The notes under the pieces: model-generated | What the model was told of the DNA's origin: nothing | Seen by the model: the letters and a program-made list of their open reading frames with translations, nothing else | The model's database searches: none | Made by a program: the position numbers and the translations under genes | Shown here: piece after piece, positions 43,301 through 53,805 of the stretch | Position numbering within the stretch: the first letter of the stretch is position 1 | Layout of the letters: the number at the start of each line of letters is the position of its first letter | Assembly (NCBI GenBank): GCA_022925895.1 | Contig: JAKSYS010000006.1 | Coordinates: 248,001-312,000, forward strand | Length of the DNA: 64,000 bases | Reading direction: 5' to 3' | Origin: Fragilaria crotonensis | Taxonomy: Eukaryota; Bacillariophyta; Fragilariophyceae; Fragilariales; Fragilariaceae

Positions 43301-45458
43301 CTCTGAGGGTGGCCGTGCCCGCCGCCCCCGACAATACATCTCTGAGGGTGCCGACGCCAACTGCGCCCAACCTCGCGCGTCGCACCATCCAATTTGCGCC
43401 GTTACCCTCCGACATCCTCGTTGCCACCGTCAGCAATTCTACCGGGCTCCACGGCAAACGGGCGGCGCCGCAAGACTCGTCTCCCTCGGCGACCGTTAAG
43501 TGCCACTACAACGTTCCACCCTAACAAACGCCACAACGTCGCCCCGGCCTCCGCCAGTGGTCCAGTGCCACCCACATCTCCTCCCAAATCTCCTGCACGC
43601 CGCACGCCGCCATTCCCACGACACACGTCTCGCATCGCGCCTCCGACACATTTCCGCCGCTGCACGCAATGACGTCGCAGCCCGAGCCGCCGCACACACA
43701 GGGGAACCGTCCCAGTACTATGCGCTACACGGAAACGCCTTTAATCCCCACACCGGCAAACTTGCTGAATTCCGGGAACTCAGTCAATGCAGCAAAGGTC
43801 CCCATTGGCAAAACTCCAATGCCGACAAAATCGGACGCCTTGCCCAAGGCCACGGCAATCAAAAGGGCACCAACACCACCTTCTTCATCAACGTGGTGGT
43901 AAACATGCCCAAGGGCCGCAAGGCTACCTATCTACGCGTCGTCGCCGCCACTCGCCCCGAAAAGGTCATTGCATTGACTATCCTGACGATGTCAGTACCA
44001 AAACAAGACCTCACCACAGCTAATTCCTCCTCACCAATATCACCATTTCAACAACTCCCGCAATACATGACCGCCAACCTCAAAGACTTTTATCTCGGAA
44101 CCCCTCTAACGTGCTACGAGTAGATGCGCATCCCGATCGACATGCTTCTTCCCGACGCCATCATTGAACAGTACAACTTATACCCCTGCTGCTCTTTCAC
44201 AACGGGCACGTCTACGTTGAAATTTGCCGTGGAATGTACGGTCTCCCCCATGCCGGCCGCCTCGCCAACAATCAAATCATCACCTTTTTGGCTCCCCACG
44301 GCTATTATCCTGTTCCTCTCGACGTGCTTTATGGCATCACGACACCAAAGACGTTGTCTTTAGCTTAATTGCAACACTTCACGCACCGACGCCGATCATC
44401 TCATAGCCCCCCTCGAATCCATGTACGACCAAGTCAGCACCGACTGCACCGGCTCCCGCTATTGTGGTTTAACCTTGCAATGCTGCATGTGCTTGTGACG
44501 CGTCCATGCCTGGGTACTACATCGAGCATGCCCTCCATTGCCTTCAGCATCCCGCACCAACCAAGCCAGAACATTCGCCACACCCATGGCAGAAACCCAA
44601 CTAGCTAGTAAGGCACCAAAACGCAATTCGCCATTTTGCCCGATGATACCACCGCCCCCAATGCTACCGACAAACGCTGCATTCTTGACCCTATAATGCC
44701 CGTGCCATTGACTCCATGCTCCTCACAGCCATCGGTGAGCTCGCCACTGAACAATCCGAAGGAACCAAAACCACAATGGACTCGCACAACTATTAAAACT
44801 ACTGCGCCAACCATCCCGATGCTACCGTCCACTTGACTGCCAGTGACATGCTCCTTGCCATTGAAAGCGATGCCTTCTATCTGTTGGTCGTTAAAGCCCG
44901 CTATCGTGCTGCCGGATATTTTTATCACACCAATGCACCAGCCACCCCCACCCCCGCGCATAAACCAAATGGCCCCATTCACGTCCTCTGCCATATCATG
45001 CACAAGGTTCTCTCCTGTGCCGCCGAAGCCCAACTCGGTGCACTTTCTGTAATGGAAAGGAAGCGTGCCCACTGCCTAGTATTGCACTCCTTGAAGAAAT
45101 GGGCCAGCCATCCCCAACCTGCAACCCCCATGGTGACCGACAACAAAACAGCCATTGCTACTGATACCGTCAAACAAAAACGGTCCAAAGCAATTGACAT
45201 GCGCTTTTACTTGATCCGCGATCGCGTCCGCCAAGGCCAGTTCAAAATCTACACCAGGAGCAAAGGTCAAACCAACCGTGCCGACGATAATGTTTCTAAA
45301 CATCACCCAGCTTCCCAATCACCAGGCCATTCTTTGTTCCGCGTTCTTATATTCGCCTACGCATCCTACGCAAAATGATGCTTAATTCTACTGGCTGTCC
45401 GATGATGTCACGCCGCCACATCCTGCGGCCAATTCTACAGTGGCCTCTGGTGAGGGTG

Positions 45459-45621
45459 TGTTGTTATCCCCGGGGAACCCGGAGGGTCATTGTGATTACG
45501 TCACAGGACGCAGGACTATGCCCAGCAAGTCCAGGGCCACCCAATTCTAGTTGTTCATTATATAATTCTATGTATGTCATATGTTCATAGCTCACCGTTT
45601 TGAATGACAAGCACTTCAATA
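45459..45621 (+). repeat. 3' LTR of the plus Copia relic
   Basis: 163 bp, followed by CTGGA. Contains the near-palindrome tgtgattacgtcaca. Confidence 0.85.
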
Positions 45622-45677
45622 CTGGACTCAGTCATTGGAATGCTCAATTCCCTCCGGGATACCCGACTCTTTGATGC

Positions 45678-45835
45678 CCGGGGGCCGGGGGCCGGGGGTC
45701 TGGAGTCTGGAGTCTGGAGACTGCAGACTGGAGACTGGAGTCTGGAGTCTGGAGACTGGAGACTGGAGACTGGAGACTGGAGACTGGACACTGGACACTG
45801 GACACTGGACACTGGACACTGGACACCAGGGACAA
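45678..45835. repeat. G-rich tract and CTGGAGA/CTGGACA minisatellite
   Basis: Three G5 runs (gggggccgggggccggggg, about 45680-45699) are followed by some 17 copies of a 7-bp unit, ctggaga changing to ctggaca toward the right. A 7-bp unit without stops keeps all frames open, which explains the long meaningless frames on both strands. It lies 70-230 bp upstream of the NAA20 start. Confidence 0.95.
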
Positions 45836-45906
45836 CAACTACTAGTACCGGTAGTAGCTCCCGGTAGACCATACTGGTTGACAAATGCCAAGTTCAAGTG
45901 TTAACC

Positions 45907-46582
45907 ATGACAACGTTGCGCCGGTTTTGCATGGATGACTTGTTAAAGTTCAACAACATCAATCTTGATGTACTGACAGAAACCTATAACATGTCCTTCT
46001 ACATGTCTTACATGTCCAAGTGGCCCGAAGCTTTCACAGGTGCGTTTAATACCACGACGCGTGATGATTGACCGATTGAGGAGGTTTGTTCTAGTTCAAA
46101 GCCTGCAGGCATTGAGTCATCCAACTGCTCAATCGATTTCGCATCTTTCAACTCAAATGCATGTATTCGATACAATTTCGCTTGCAGTTGCCGAGTCGTC
46201 AAATGGTGAGCTTATGGGATACACTTTGGGCAAGGCGGAGGGTGAAAATGAGCTGTGGCACGGCCACGTGTCGGCCGTCACGGTCGCCCCTCGCTACCGG
46301 CGCCTTGGCCTGGCTCGCACGCTAATGGATAACTTGGAGGATATGTGCATCAATCAATACGATGCCTACTTTGTGGACCTCTTCGTTCGAGCGTCGAATT
46401 CGTTGGCAATTGAGATGTATGAAAATTTCGGATATTCGGTGTATCGGCGGGTTCTAGGCTACTACAGCGGCGATCTCCCAGAAGATGCCTTCGATATGCG
46501 AAAGGCACTCCCAAGAGACGTGAAAAAGGAGAGTATCATACCCCTCAAGCATCCCGTTCTACCTGAGGATTTGGAATGGTAA
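45907..46582 (+). CDS. NAA20: N-terminal acetyltransferase NatB catalytic subunit
   Basis: Exon 1 is 45907-46039, the intron 46040-46187 (GTGCGT...TTGCAG, 148 bp), and exon 2 46188-46582, giving 175 residues; human NAA20 has 178. The start MTTLRRFCMDDLLKFNNIN matches the family. The GNAT acetyl-CoA loop is seen in VTVAPRYRRLGLARTLM. VDLFVRASNSLAIEMYENFG and YSVYRRVLGYYSG follow, typical of NAA20. NatB acetylates proteins starting Met-Asp/Glu/Asn/Gln in the cytosol, with the NAA25 partner. No defect is seen. A minisatellite and a Copia LTR lie directly upstream, so its promoter is either within about 70 bp or includes repeat sequence. Confidence 0.95.
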
Positions 46583-46961
46583 CTTTTGCAAGAGGGGATG
46601 AACCAGTTTGTTGTATCACGTCGACAGTCTGGTGCTTGTACTGTTACTACAGTAGTTGGTAAATTGATTCGACAAGGTTAGAGCATAATTAATTTGTTGC
46701 TCTGCGTGATGCTGAGCCGTGCCACACCAAGATGGAGGGGACCCTTGGAGGAGCATGCATGAATGTAGCAAGCCGTACCAAAGTGGGAAACTATTCGTAG
46801 GAAGCATGGCGACAGCATAGACCAGACGAAAAATCATAGGCGATAACGTCGATACGTCTCCAAAATTGTGTGTTTATGTACATAAAGCTCAATCTACTTA
46901 CTAAATTTGTACAGCACAGCTCTCTAGCAAAGTAGCTGTGATTAAGGTCGACGGAAGATTC
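46583..46961. other. Spacer between NAA20 and TPR paralogue B
   Basis: Convergent 3' regions of the two genes, 379 bp between stop codons. Nothing else recognised. Confidence 0.6.
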
Positions 46962-47708
46962 TCACGCAGCAGGAGCTATCGTACCTGGAAACGAGAAGAA
47001 GATTACGTTCAGCAAGAAGCCACGGCGGTCATTCCTGCCTAGCATTGACAGCAAGTCAGATGCCCTTGGATCTGATAGTATCCGCTCCAGCTGCACCATG
47101 CACGCTCGTGCTGCCTCCTCTTCTAGAAGGTCATCTGAGTGCAATTGTAGGAGATTGTTCCAAACCACCAACTCAACGAGCAAATCTCCACTCTCGGAAG
47201 CTGCCGCGACTGCTAATTCGTAGCTGCGCTTTGCCTTGCAGATATCACCAGCGTAGAAATGATAACAAATGGCAAGGTTTGCAAGGAAAATGGCACGGAG
47301 TTGGTCTTGTGATGTCTGACATAGAATAGGCTCAGAGCTGGATGCCTTGACGCAAAAAAGCCTTCGATAAGAGTAGAAAGATGACTGCTCCGTGGCGTCG
47401 GTAACTTGTTTCGACGGTGAATGTTCTCGGCTACTACGTCGCCTTCCGAAAGTCGTAGATCTCCGGAGTTCGAAGGACTGATCAGGGAGGAAAGTATGCG
47501 CTTGACTCTTGATCACTTTCATGAGTGTCTTCTTCGACATTCGTCTATCCTTGGTCTCCGAGCTTGACATTGCTAAGTCTGGATGCAGCGCCCAAGTCAT
47601 GTATCGTATTGCCTTGTCCAAGTCACCACGTTCAAATGCTTTGACGCCGGCGTTGCTCAAGCATATTGACAGCAATGCGACATGCTCAGTGTTGGCAAAC
47701 GTACACAT
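46962..47708 (-). CDS. TPR-family protein, paralogue B (248 aa)
   Basis: Same length as, and closely similar to, paralogue A (23491-24237). It has the same start context (ggagcagccATG), the first unit SICLSNAGVKAFERGDLDKA, the second helical block and the end FSFPGTIAPAA. Differences are mostly conservative (for example LLSICL for LRSICL, KRSYEL for KCSYEL). An in-frame extension to 47837 contains an upstream ATG, but the copy A alignment favours 47708. Orientation is opposite to A, 22.7 kb away. Both frames are intact, so both may be functional. Similarity ends shortly after the stop codon. Confidence 0.78.
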   Translation of the reverse strand: MCTFANTEHVALLSICLSNAGVKAFERGDLDKAIRYMTWALHPDLAMSSSETKDRRMSKKTLMKVIKSQAHTFLPDQSFELRRSTTFGRRRSSREHSPSKQVTDATEQSSFYSYRRLFCVKASSSEPILCQTSQDQLRAIFLANLAICYHFYAGDICKAKRSYELAVAAASESGDLLVELVVWNNLLQLHSDDLLEEEAARACMVQLERILSDPRASDLLSMLGRNDRRGFLLNVIFFSFPGTIAPAA

Positions 47709-48389
47709 GGCTGCTCCTTGTCGTCGGTGTCGGTCGTCCCGTTCTCGCGTTGTGGAAGGGTTGAGAATCATGATTTGTGGATTAAGTGTCACCTTTGTGA
47801 TCGTTAAAAGACTCCAGCATTTGTCAAGCGGCGGCATACCAGTAAAGCCATTTTAAAACGATGCAGCTGTTCGGATGCTGTTCGCATGCGGTTCGCATGC
47901 GGTTCGCATGTATTTGCTCGTACGCACTTTGGAGCACGAAGCGCTACTTTCGATCCGTGTTAGGATTCGGGATGTCATGTCGAGTACTCAAGTACCAACG
48001 AGATCCGATCCGGTAATGCAACAAGGTATTTGAATTCCGGGTTTAGAACGTAAGATCTACGCAACATTCATTACCGGACAGGTTTTTCCCTGTCGCACCC
48101 AGAGAATTCGATTCGTGGGGTTAGTGTCTGGAAGTTTCAAGGAGCTTCCCAGTACGCACTTCTGAGCATGAGAGTTCATACACTGAACCGTGTTAATTCA
48201 GTAGTAATCATTCGTTGGGGCAGCCCAGGAAGGACGTTTCGATTTTCAATTTTGGTACGCACTTCTGATGTTGAAAGGCAATACATGTCAGTCATCGAAC
48301 CCTATCGTAGGGAGGTCATTCTACAGTGTCTCTACTGGAGGTAAGCGTACCAGGAAGGATGTTTTCAACGCAATAATAGCACAGGGATC
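47709..48389. other. Upstream region of TPR paralogue B
   Basis: Contains four copies of an 11-bp unit gttcgcatgcg (47869-47912). A tacgcactt(c/t)tga motif recurs near 47925, 48153 and 48255, with related flanks ending in ccgtgtta. No gene recognised. Confidence 0.5.
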
Positions 48390-48748
48390 CAGGCTGTGTT
48401 ATTTCGGGAACTTTTTCATATTTCGGGAATTTGTTCCCAGTTTAACTTTTCAAACGTTCCCAATTTAAACCGCGTAGCACACGTAAGACTCAGTATAGCT
48501 TGACTGGCCATCGCCCGAACTTTGGCGGGACTGGCAACCTACTGGAACTGGTCAAAGTAGTACTGAATCACTGTATTACTGTATGAAATCCTCAATGTAC
48601 AAATGTCGAGCGTACATAGAAATCACGTAGAACTCGAAAAAACCGTGTACTGTACTGTTCCCAATTAAAGTTCCCAAAATAAGTTTCAAAAATGTCCCAA
48701 AATAAGCTATTTGGGTGTTTTGGGGAACTTTCCCGAAATTACAGCCTG
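48390..48748. mobile_element. hAT-like MITE with 8-bp target duplication
   Basis: The left end is CAGGCTGTGTTATTTCGGGA and the right end, reverse complemented, CAGGCTGTAATTTCGGGAAA. They are flanked by cagggatc (48382-48389) and cagggagc (48749-48756), seven of eight identical. The 359-bp element has no coding capacity. Terminal CAGG and an 8-bp duplication indicate the hAT superfamily. The interior repeats ttccca and cccaaaataag motifs. Confidence 0.82.
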
Positions 48749-49439
48749 CAGGGAGCCCGTGTATGTCCCCTAATCGAGCCGGCCATCACCTGAAGAAGTG
48801 TACGGTAGTAATGACTTCTACTTACTACTGGTACAGTGTATGGTATTTCTATCCTCAGAGGAGCAGTATGAGATTCGTAGGTTAAGGGTTAAGGGTTAAG
48901 GCAATGTGCAACTTAACTTGCACTAAAAAATTTATATGGAGTCGATTTGTTTAGAAAACTCGATTGTCTCGATTAGGGGACATACACGGGGTACTGTACG
49001 CCCTTTTAAGCATGAAAAGCAATTTGGTGGTGAATGGTGAACTATGCACATGATATGGTCCAATATCCAACACATATAGTGGAGCGATCCTAAAAACACA
49101 AATCACATTCCTCAACTGACAATTAAACAAATTCTTGTCAGTTGGATAACAGTTGTGCGCCATAAATGAGTTACCCATTGTTAAAATCGGGTTATGTTCA
49201 CTAAAATCCTGACACAAATACACAAATTTGTTTGACCTCGGAGGCCGGGAATTCATTTTTTGAGACAGACACAAATGTGCACCTCAAATCTACATCAATT
49301 GTACCGCTGAAATCATACCAGCAGAGATGCACTCGACACATTTTGTGCAGCCGAATTCCCGCTGCTTGCTGCAACTTGTTTTCCTTTGAGTCCATTTCCT
49401 ACTTCCCTCGATTCTGACCCTCCCAATGATGCCACCAAG
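48749..49439. other. Gene-free stretch with telomere-like repeat
   Basis: Includes three tandem ggttaag units at 48880-48901, related to but not the same as TTAGGG. No gene recognised; the small minus-strand frames at 48951-49395 have no motif. Confidence 0.5.
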
Positions 49440-50640
49440 ACAAGGACCTGGTTTCACTTCACAGGAAGTTCATTTCCTCTTGGATTCCATTGAGAGGTTC
49501 CTTCCTGTCGGAGAATTACAACGGGATGCTGTATTTCTTGAGCATGAACGTCAATATCCCGATTTACGCTGATAGAGGGACACCTTGAAGCGCAAGTTTG
49601 CTTTGTTGTAGAACACTACGATGCCGACCGGTGACCCAAATATTCCTGCGGATGTTCTCCGGGCAAAGAAATTGTACGAAGAAGTCAATTTGGGATCCTC
49701 TTCGTATAGCACTCTCTTTCGTGCACAACGTGCAACTGTAAGAGGAGACGCAGATGAGGAGCCACCCATCATCAATGTGGATGATGAAGATCTTGTTGTG
49801 ATTGATGATGATGATGGTTTTCCCAATGACAATCTTGATGAGGAGGACGCCTTCACTGATGCAAGTGAAGGCAAGGAAGGTCCGGATGCCGGTGTTTTGG
49901 ACTTGTATCTGAAACTTTTCCAGCTGCGAAATAACCCGCTAGGTCTTGCACGTTTTTCTCGAGAGGAGGAGGAGGTCTTAACTGAGTTATTGCAGCTCCT
50001 AAAGGAGCTCAATTGTCCACTCAAAGCATTTGAGATCATACTCAAGTGGGCTGCCAAATCAAACGGGAGTGGTCATTCTTTCTGCAAGGGTTGTCAACCC
50101 ACTCACAGCAAGCAAGGTAATTGCTTATTTGTACAAAAGGTACAACATGAACGGATTGATCCCAAAGGAGAAGAAGCTGTACCTGCCTTACATACAGAGA
50201 ACAGTGTCCATGATTTACTTTGATGCCCGCAAAGTGTTCGCATCACTACTCTCATGTCCCAAACTGAATCAAGATGCAAATTATTTTTTTAATGATGACA
50301 CAAAGGATCCATTCATTGCACCACAGCCAAGCATTGTCTGATGTTGGTGACATCCACACAGGTCGTTGCTACAGAAAGACGTACGAAGAACAAGTTTGGC
50401 ATTGATATGCTGTTACCTTGCGTCATAGCAATGGAGAAGACGCATATCAACATGGCCAGACGGCTCCAAATGGAGCCCATAACAATCTCACATGGTCTAT
50501 TGAATCACACTATGCGCCGCCTCCCAAGTGCCACACAACACCCGTACAAAAACTACGGTTGTTCTGGTATGGTGCTTCCCCTCCTCAAAAACCCAAACTT
50601 CTTCGTAACAGCATTTTCGTCACATTAAACACTTGCATTT
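49440..50640 (+). pseudogene. N-terminal fragment of a multicopy transposon protein (TNP2-like)
   Basis: The reading switches frames. 49621-50090 gives an acidic region, then LTELLQLLKELNCPLKAFEI. 50110-50340 gives VIAYLYKRYNMNGLIPKEKK and LYLPYIQRTVSMIYFDARKV. 50400-50520 gives IDMLLPCVIAMEKTHINMAR and RLQMEPITISHGLLN. I recognise this order as the N-terminal half of a protein present in many copies in diatom genomes and apparently transposon-encoded. Function beyond that is not established here. The C-terminal half is missing and at least two frameshifts separate the blocks. An acidic DDEDLVVIDDDDG run is present near 49790. Confidence 0.5.
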
Positions 50641-51092
50641 CAACAGACAACACCCCTCATGTGACAACAACCTCCCAACATGTGCCTTGCGCCAGATTTG
50701 TTAAGTGCAACCATGTTGCAACTGTTGTTGCAGGACTAGTTTTGCAATTTGGAGCAACATCGGCGCTGAGACTTCATCTCCATTATCAGTGGAATGAAGA
50801 CTCTTATGTTCACTCCCACAACACTTTAATTTTGCAAAAGCAAACCTGCAAAGATTCAACCAAACCTGGATTGAATTAGTTCTTTCAATTGAACTCCAGA
50901 AATAAGCTCATAAGTTAAACAACGCTACAGTACTACTAGAACTAAATACTCTCTTCGTTTGATCGAACCCGGATTTTCACGAACTAGTACGCAGCCCTTA
51001 ATCACGCCGTGTATTTCTTCTCCACGTATACAAGCCGTAAAGTGTACAGTGTACAAGCATGAAAACAGTCAAACTGACCGCACGATCAGACA
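50641..51092. other. Spacer before PRPF31
   Basis: No gene recognised. The PRPF31 promoter should lie in the last 200-300 bp. Confidence 0.5.
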
Positions 51093-52676
51093 ATGGCAGA
51101 TGGAACGACGACAACTCTTGCTGACACGTTGCTTGATGATTTAGACGATCTTTCGGATGATGATGATGAAGAGATCGAGGAAAACATCGCTACGTCCACG
51201 TCATTGTCAGCTCTTGTTGGAGGAGAAGAAGCTGAACCTTGCATTGCTTCACACTTCCTTGACGACGCATCGTTGCAAGCTCATCTCAAGGCCATTCATG
51301 AGAGACCGCGTGACAACGACCTTATCATTCCTTCAAATAAGTATCTCTCTCAAGTAGCGACAGAACTTTCAACAGCTCATCAAGATCTGATAGATGCCTA
51401 CAGCGCAAAATTTCCTGATTTGGCGGAACTTGTGTTGGATCCATCTAGCTACAAGAATGCAGTGCAGCAGATACGCAACGAAATGGATGTGACAAGGGTT
51501 GATCTATCCTCAATCTTGACGCCTAATCAGATTATTACAATATCTGTTGCTGGTAGTACCACGATGGGTAGGCCGCTGACGGAGAGTGAACTCAACAAGG
51601 TTGACAGCGTTTGCCAATATATGGATGAATTGTGGAATGTTCAAAGCGAGCTCACGAACTTTGTGAAGAATCGGATGAACGACTGGGCGCCGAATACTTC
51701 GGCTCTTGTTGGTCCTTCCATAGCTGCCAAGCTGGTTGGTATGGCGGGTGGTTTGGCAGAACTTTCGCGAATTCCTGCTTGTAACCTCCAAGTCCTGGGC
51801 CAAGTGAAGGCCAACGCAGCAGCTCGTGGAGGTCTTTCTACCATATCAACAAAGCCGCATACTGGAATATTGAGTGACTGTGATTTGGTACAATCTTGCC
51901 CTTCCTATCTTCATAGAAAAGCGTTAAAGGCAGTTGCAGCCAAATTGGCGCTGGCCGTGCGATGTGATTTTGTGAATGTTGACACTGGACGAGCTCGAAA
52001 CGCGTCTTCTGGGGAAGCCTTTCGGGCCAAAGTTGAAGAACAGATTCAGCAGTGGCAGACCCCTGATAAGGCTCAAGTTCTCAAAGCCCTTCCAAAGTAA
52101 GTGTATCGAACCCTACACCAAACACGACGAACCCTTTGTTCTCACTATTGCAGCTTGCGTTCATCAAGTTGCCGTGTACACGTTGCCTCGTCCTTTTACC
52201 CTCATTTCGTAAACTAATTCATTCTTCACTTTCTGTACCACAGACCCGACCTTACTGTCAAGAAACGTCGCGGGGGAAAACGCATGCGTCGATTGAAGGA
52301 GCGTTTTGAAGAAACGGAACTTATGAAGCAGGCAAATACTCGAGCCTTTTCGGCGCAGGCAGGTGAGTATGGGGACGACGCGATGGGTTTGACCATGGGA
52401 ATGCTTGATACCGATGGTGCCGGTGCAGTTCGCAAGACGACCGAAAAGCGCCAAATGCGACACGCCAATACCAAGGCGTCGCGAAAACGTCAAGCCCAAA
52501 TGACCAAGTCTGCGTCGAACGCAAGTAATGGTTTGGCGAGTAGTATGGTGTTTACTCCAGTTCAGGGAATGGAGCTCATCGATCCACAGGCTCGGGAAAA
52601 GCGGGTGGTAGAAGCCAACAAGATGTGGTTTTCAAAGAACGCAGGCTTTCAAAGTGCACTCCCCAAGGACGGGTAA
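51093..52676 (+). CDS. PRPF31: U4/U6 snRNP protein PRP31
   Basis: Exon 1 is 51093-52096, the intron 52097-52243 (GTAAGT...CACAG, 147 bp), and exon 2 52244-52676, giving 478 residues against about 500 in human. The N-terminus is acidic (LDDLDDLSDDDDEEIEEN). NOSIC and Nop domains follow, with SVAGSTTMGRPLTESEL, then WAPNTSALVGPSIAAKLVGM and the PACNLQVLG stretch. The basic C-terminus starts KKRRGGKRMRRLKERFEETE, with SSMVFTPVQGMELIDPQ near the end. All are family hallmarks. It binds the U4 5' stem-loop with SNU13 and holds the tri-snRNP together in the nucleus. It is convergent with the ankyrin gene, 91 bp between stops. Confident. Confidence 0.96.
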
Positions 52677-52767
52677 TCCTCATTTGCAAAGTCCCGGAAG
52701 TAGTAATTCCCGTTTACCCTTCAACCTTAAGTAGTAGTCTAAGAGTATACTAACAGAAGAAATATAT

Positions 52768-53805
52768 CTAAAGAAGGGTTTCGTCATTATGGTGAAGGTC
52801 TGTTTGCACCACTTCAGGAGCGGCACGCAATATTTCATACAATGTACTTAGATAAAGTCGCGATTGGTTGGCATGGATCGCTGCCATTTGAAATGGATAG
52901 AGCCCAGTCCGGGGGTCCCGTGCCAACAAGGCACGAGGTGCGATAGCACAAAGGCCACCCTTGTGCCATGTCATGTGTTGGTGATCGAGCGCACAATGCA
53001 GAGCCAACCTCCCTTCACGATTGGCAACCTGAGCCGCCTCTGGAGCATGCTCCAAAAGACACGATACAATGTGCTGCGTGAATGCTGGTGCTGCGTGGTT
53101 CTGCTGAGATGCGGCATAATGGATCGGCAGGTTGCCGAGGTGATCCTTCACCATGAGCTGATCCAGATTTTCCTTCAAGATATGGTCAAAACAGTCTCGG
53201 GGGATCCGCTGGAAGCATGCAGCATGCAAAAGAAAGGATCTCCGATCTTCCACAACACGACCAAAAAGTGCCGTCAATAAAAGCAGCGCTACGTGATCTT
53301 TCAAGCCACCGCTCCACAATATTTGCAACGGAGTTCGGTTCAGGGAAACGTGAATCAGCGGACTTGCCAGAGATGGATCCACCCGCAGCATGGCTTCCAC
53401 AACAGAAATGTCAGCACGAGCGATGCACGCCATGTCTAGAGGTGTTTCACGAGCATAGCCTGACTCTCTTCGTTTTGAGACCCCCGAGGGACAGGCACGA
53501 ATGAGATCCAAGCGAATCGAATCAGTGTCAGGAGACGGCGCAAGCCCAATGCGTCGTTGGCAGGCCAAATGAAGAGGAGTCCAGGATGATTGGTTGGGTA
53601 TGCCAGCCATACTGGGTCTTTTTTCAATGACAGCGTCTATTGCTCGTCTGGACATGCGTTCTTGACGACATAAAACGTGCAGGATGTTGTTTCCGTGAAA
53701 GTCTGTCCATTCGAGAGACGAAGTCTCATTGTCCTCAAGTCTTCTCACAATTTCTTCGTATCTGTGGTTAGTAGCCAATATGTAAAGCGATGGTTGAGAC
53801 ACCAT
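52768..53805 (-). CDS. Ankyrin-repeat protein, 345 aa
   Basis: The start is ATG 53805 (a GTG one codon earlier is also open). Repeats are visible as NNILHVLCRQ, TPLHLACQRR, TPLDMACIAR, TPLQILWSGG, LPIHYAASQQ, LALHCALDHQ and YPFQMAAIHA, about 40 residues apart. That makes most of the chain an ankyrin solenoid of roughly seven diverged repeats. No signal peptide, membrane segment or extra domain. It is likely a cytosolic or nuclear interaction protein; such proteins are numerous in diatoms. Partner unknown. Intact frame without introns. Confidence 0.85.
   Translation of the reverse strand: MVSQPSLYILATNHRYEEIVRRLEDNETSSLEWTDFHGNNILHVLCRQERMSRRAIDAVIEKRPSMAGIPNQSSWTPLHLACQRRIGLAPSPDTDSIRLDLIRACPSGVSKRRESGYARETPLDMACIARADISVVEAMLRVDPSLASPLIHVSLNRTPLQILWSGGLKDHVALLLLTALFGRVVEDRRSFLLHAACFQRIPRDCFDHILKENLDQLMVKDHLGNLPIHYAASQQNHAAPAFTQHIVSCLLEHAPEAAQVANREGRLALHCALDHQHMTWHKGGLCAIAPRALLARDPRTGLYPFQMAAIHANQSRLYLSTLYEILRAAPEVVQTDLHHNDETLL

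Larger units (their letters stand above)
40173..45621 (+). mobile_element. Plus-strand Copia relic with LTRs and CTGGA target duplication
   Basis: The 5' LTR (40173-40315) and 3' LTR (45459-45621) share TGTTGTTA at the start, tcattgtgattac, agtccagggccaccca, gctcaccgttttgaa and an end of gacaagcacttcaata, but differ by substitutions and a roughly 20-bp indel. CTGGA flanks the element on both sides (40168-40172 and 45622-45626). Internal parts are Gag 40440-41150 (MTPEELLERNRAALSEPWN), integrase 41640-43300, linker/RT 43700-44600 (YALHGNAFNPHTGK, then RKATYLRVVAATRPEK and LKDFYLGTPL) and RNase H 44830-45340. All carry frameshifts. The LTR divergence says it is much older than the 16088 element and of a different Copia family. 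Confidence 0.88.
33690..45680 (-). mobile_element. Older minus-strand Copia relic, interrupted twice
   Basis: Minus-strand reading gives a Copia polyprotein in the correct order. Integrase is at 39515-38000, the linker and RT start at 37600-36830 (FHGNAFNPDTGK, then RKATYICVVSAFHPKKANPR), RT continues at 34880-34600, and RNase H at 34513-33900 (ESDASYLSVVEARSRAL, VLEEMGHPQSATPMATD, then KQKLSKAVDVCFYWICDRVR). The right part of its 5' LTR is at 40105-40172 and continues at 45622-45680, split by the plus-strand element. A pogo-like relic (about 34860-36790) splits the RT. The left LTR boundary near 33786 is inferred from similarity to the end of the plus copy; that LTR itself is hard to recognise. 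Confidence 0.75.

Noticed and set aside
42000-45400. Many 60-200 codon plus-strand frames as separate genes
   Set aside because: They are fragments of one frameshifted Copia polyprotein.
45604-45904. Overlapping 64-99 codon frames on both strands over the minisatellite
   Set aside because: They are products of a 7-bp stop-free repeat, open in all frames; no start context or homology.
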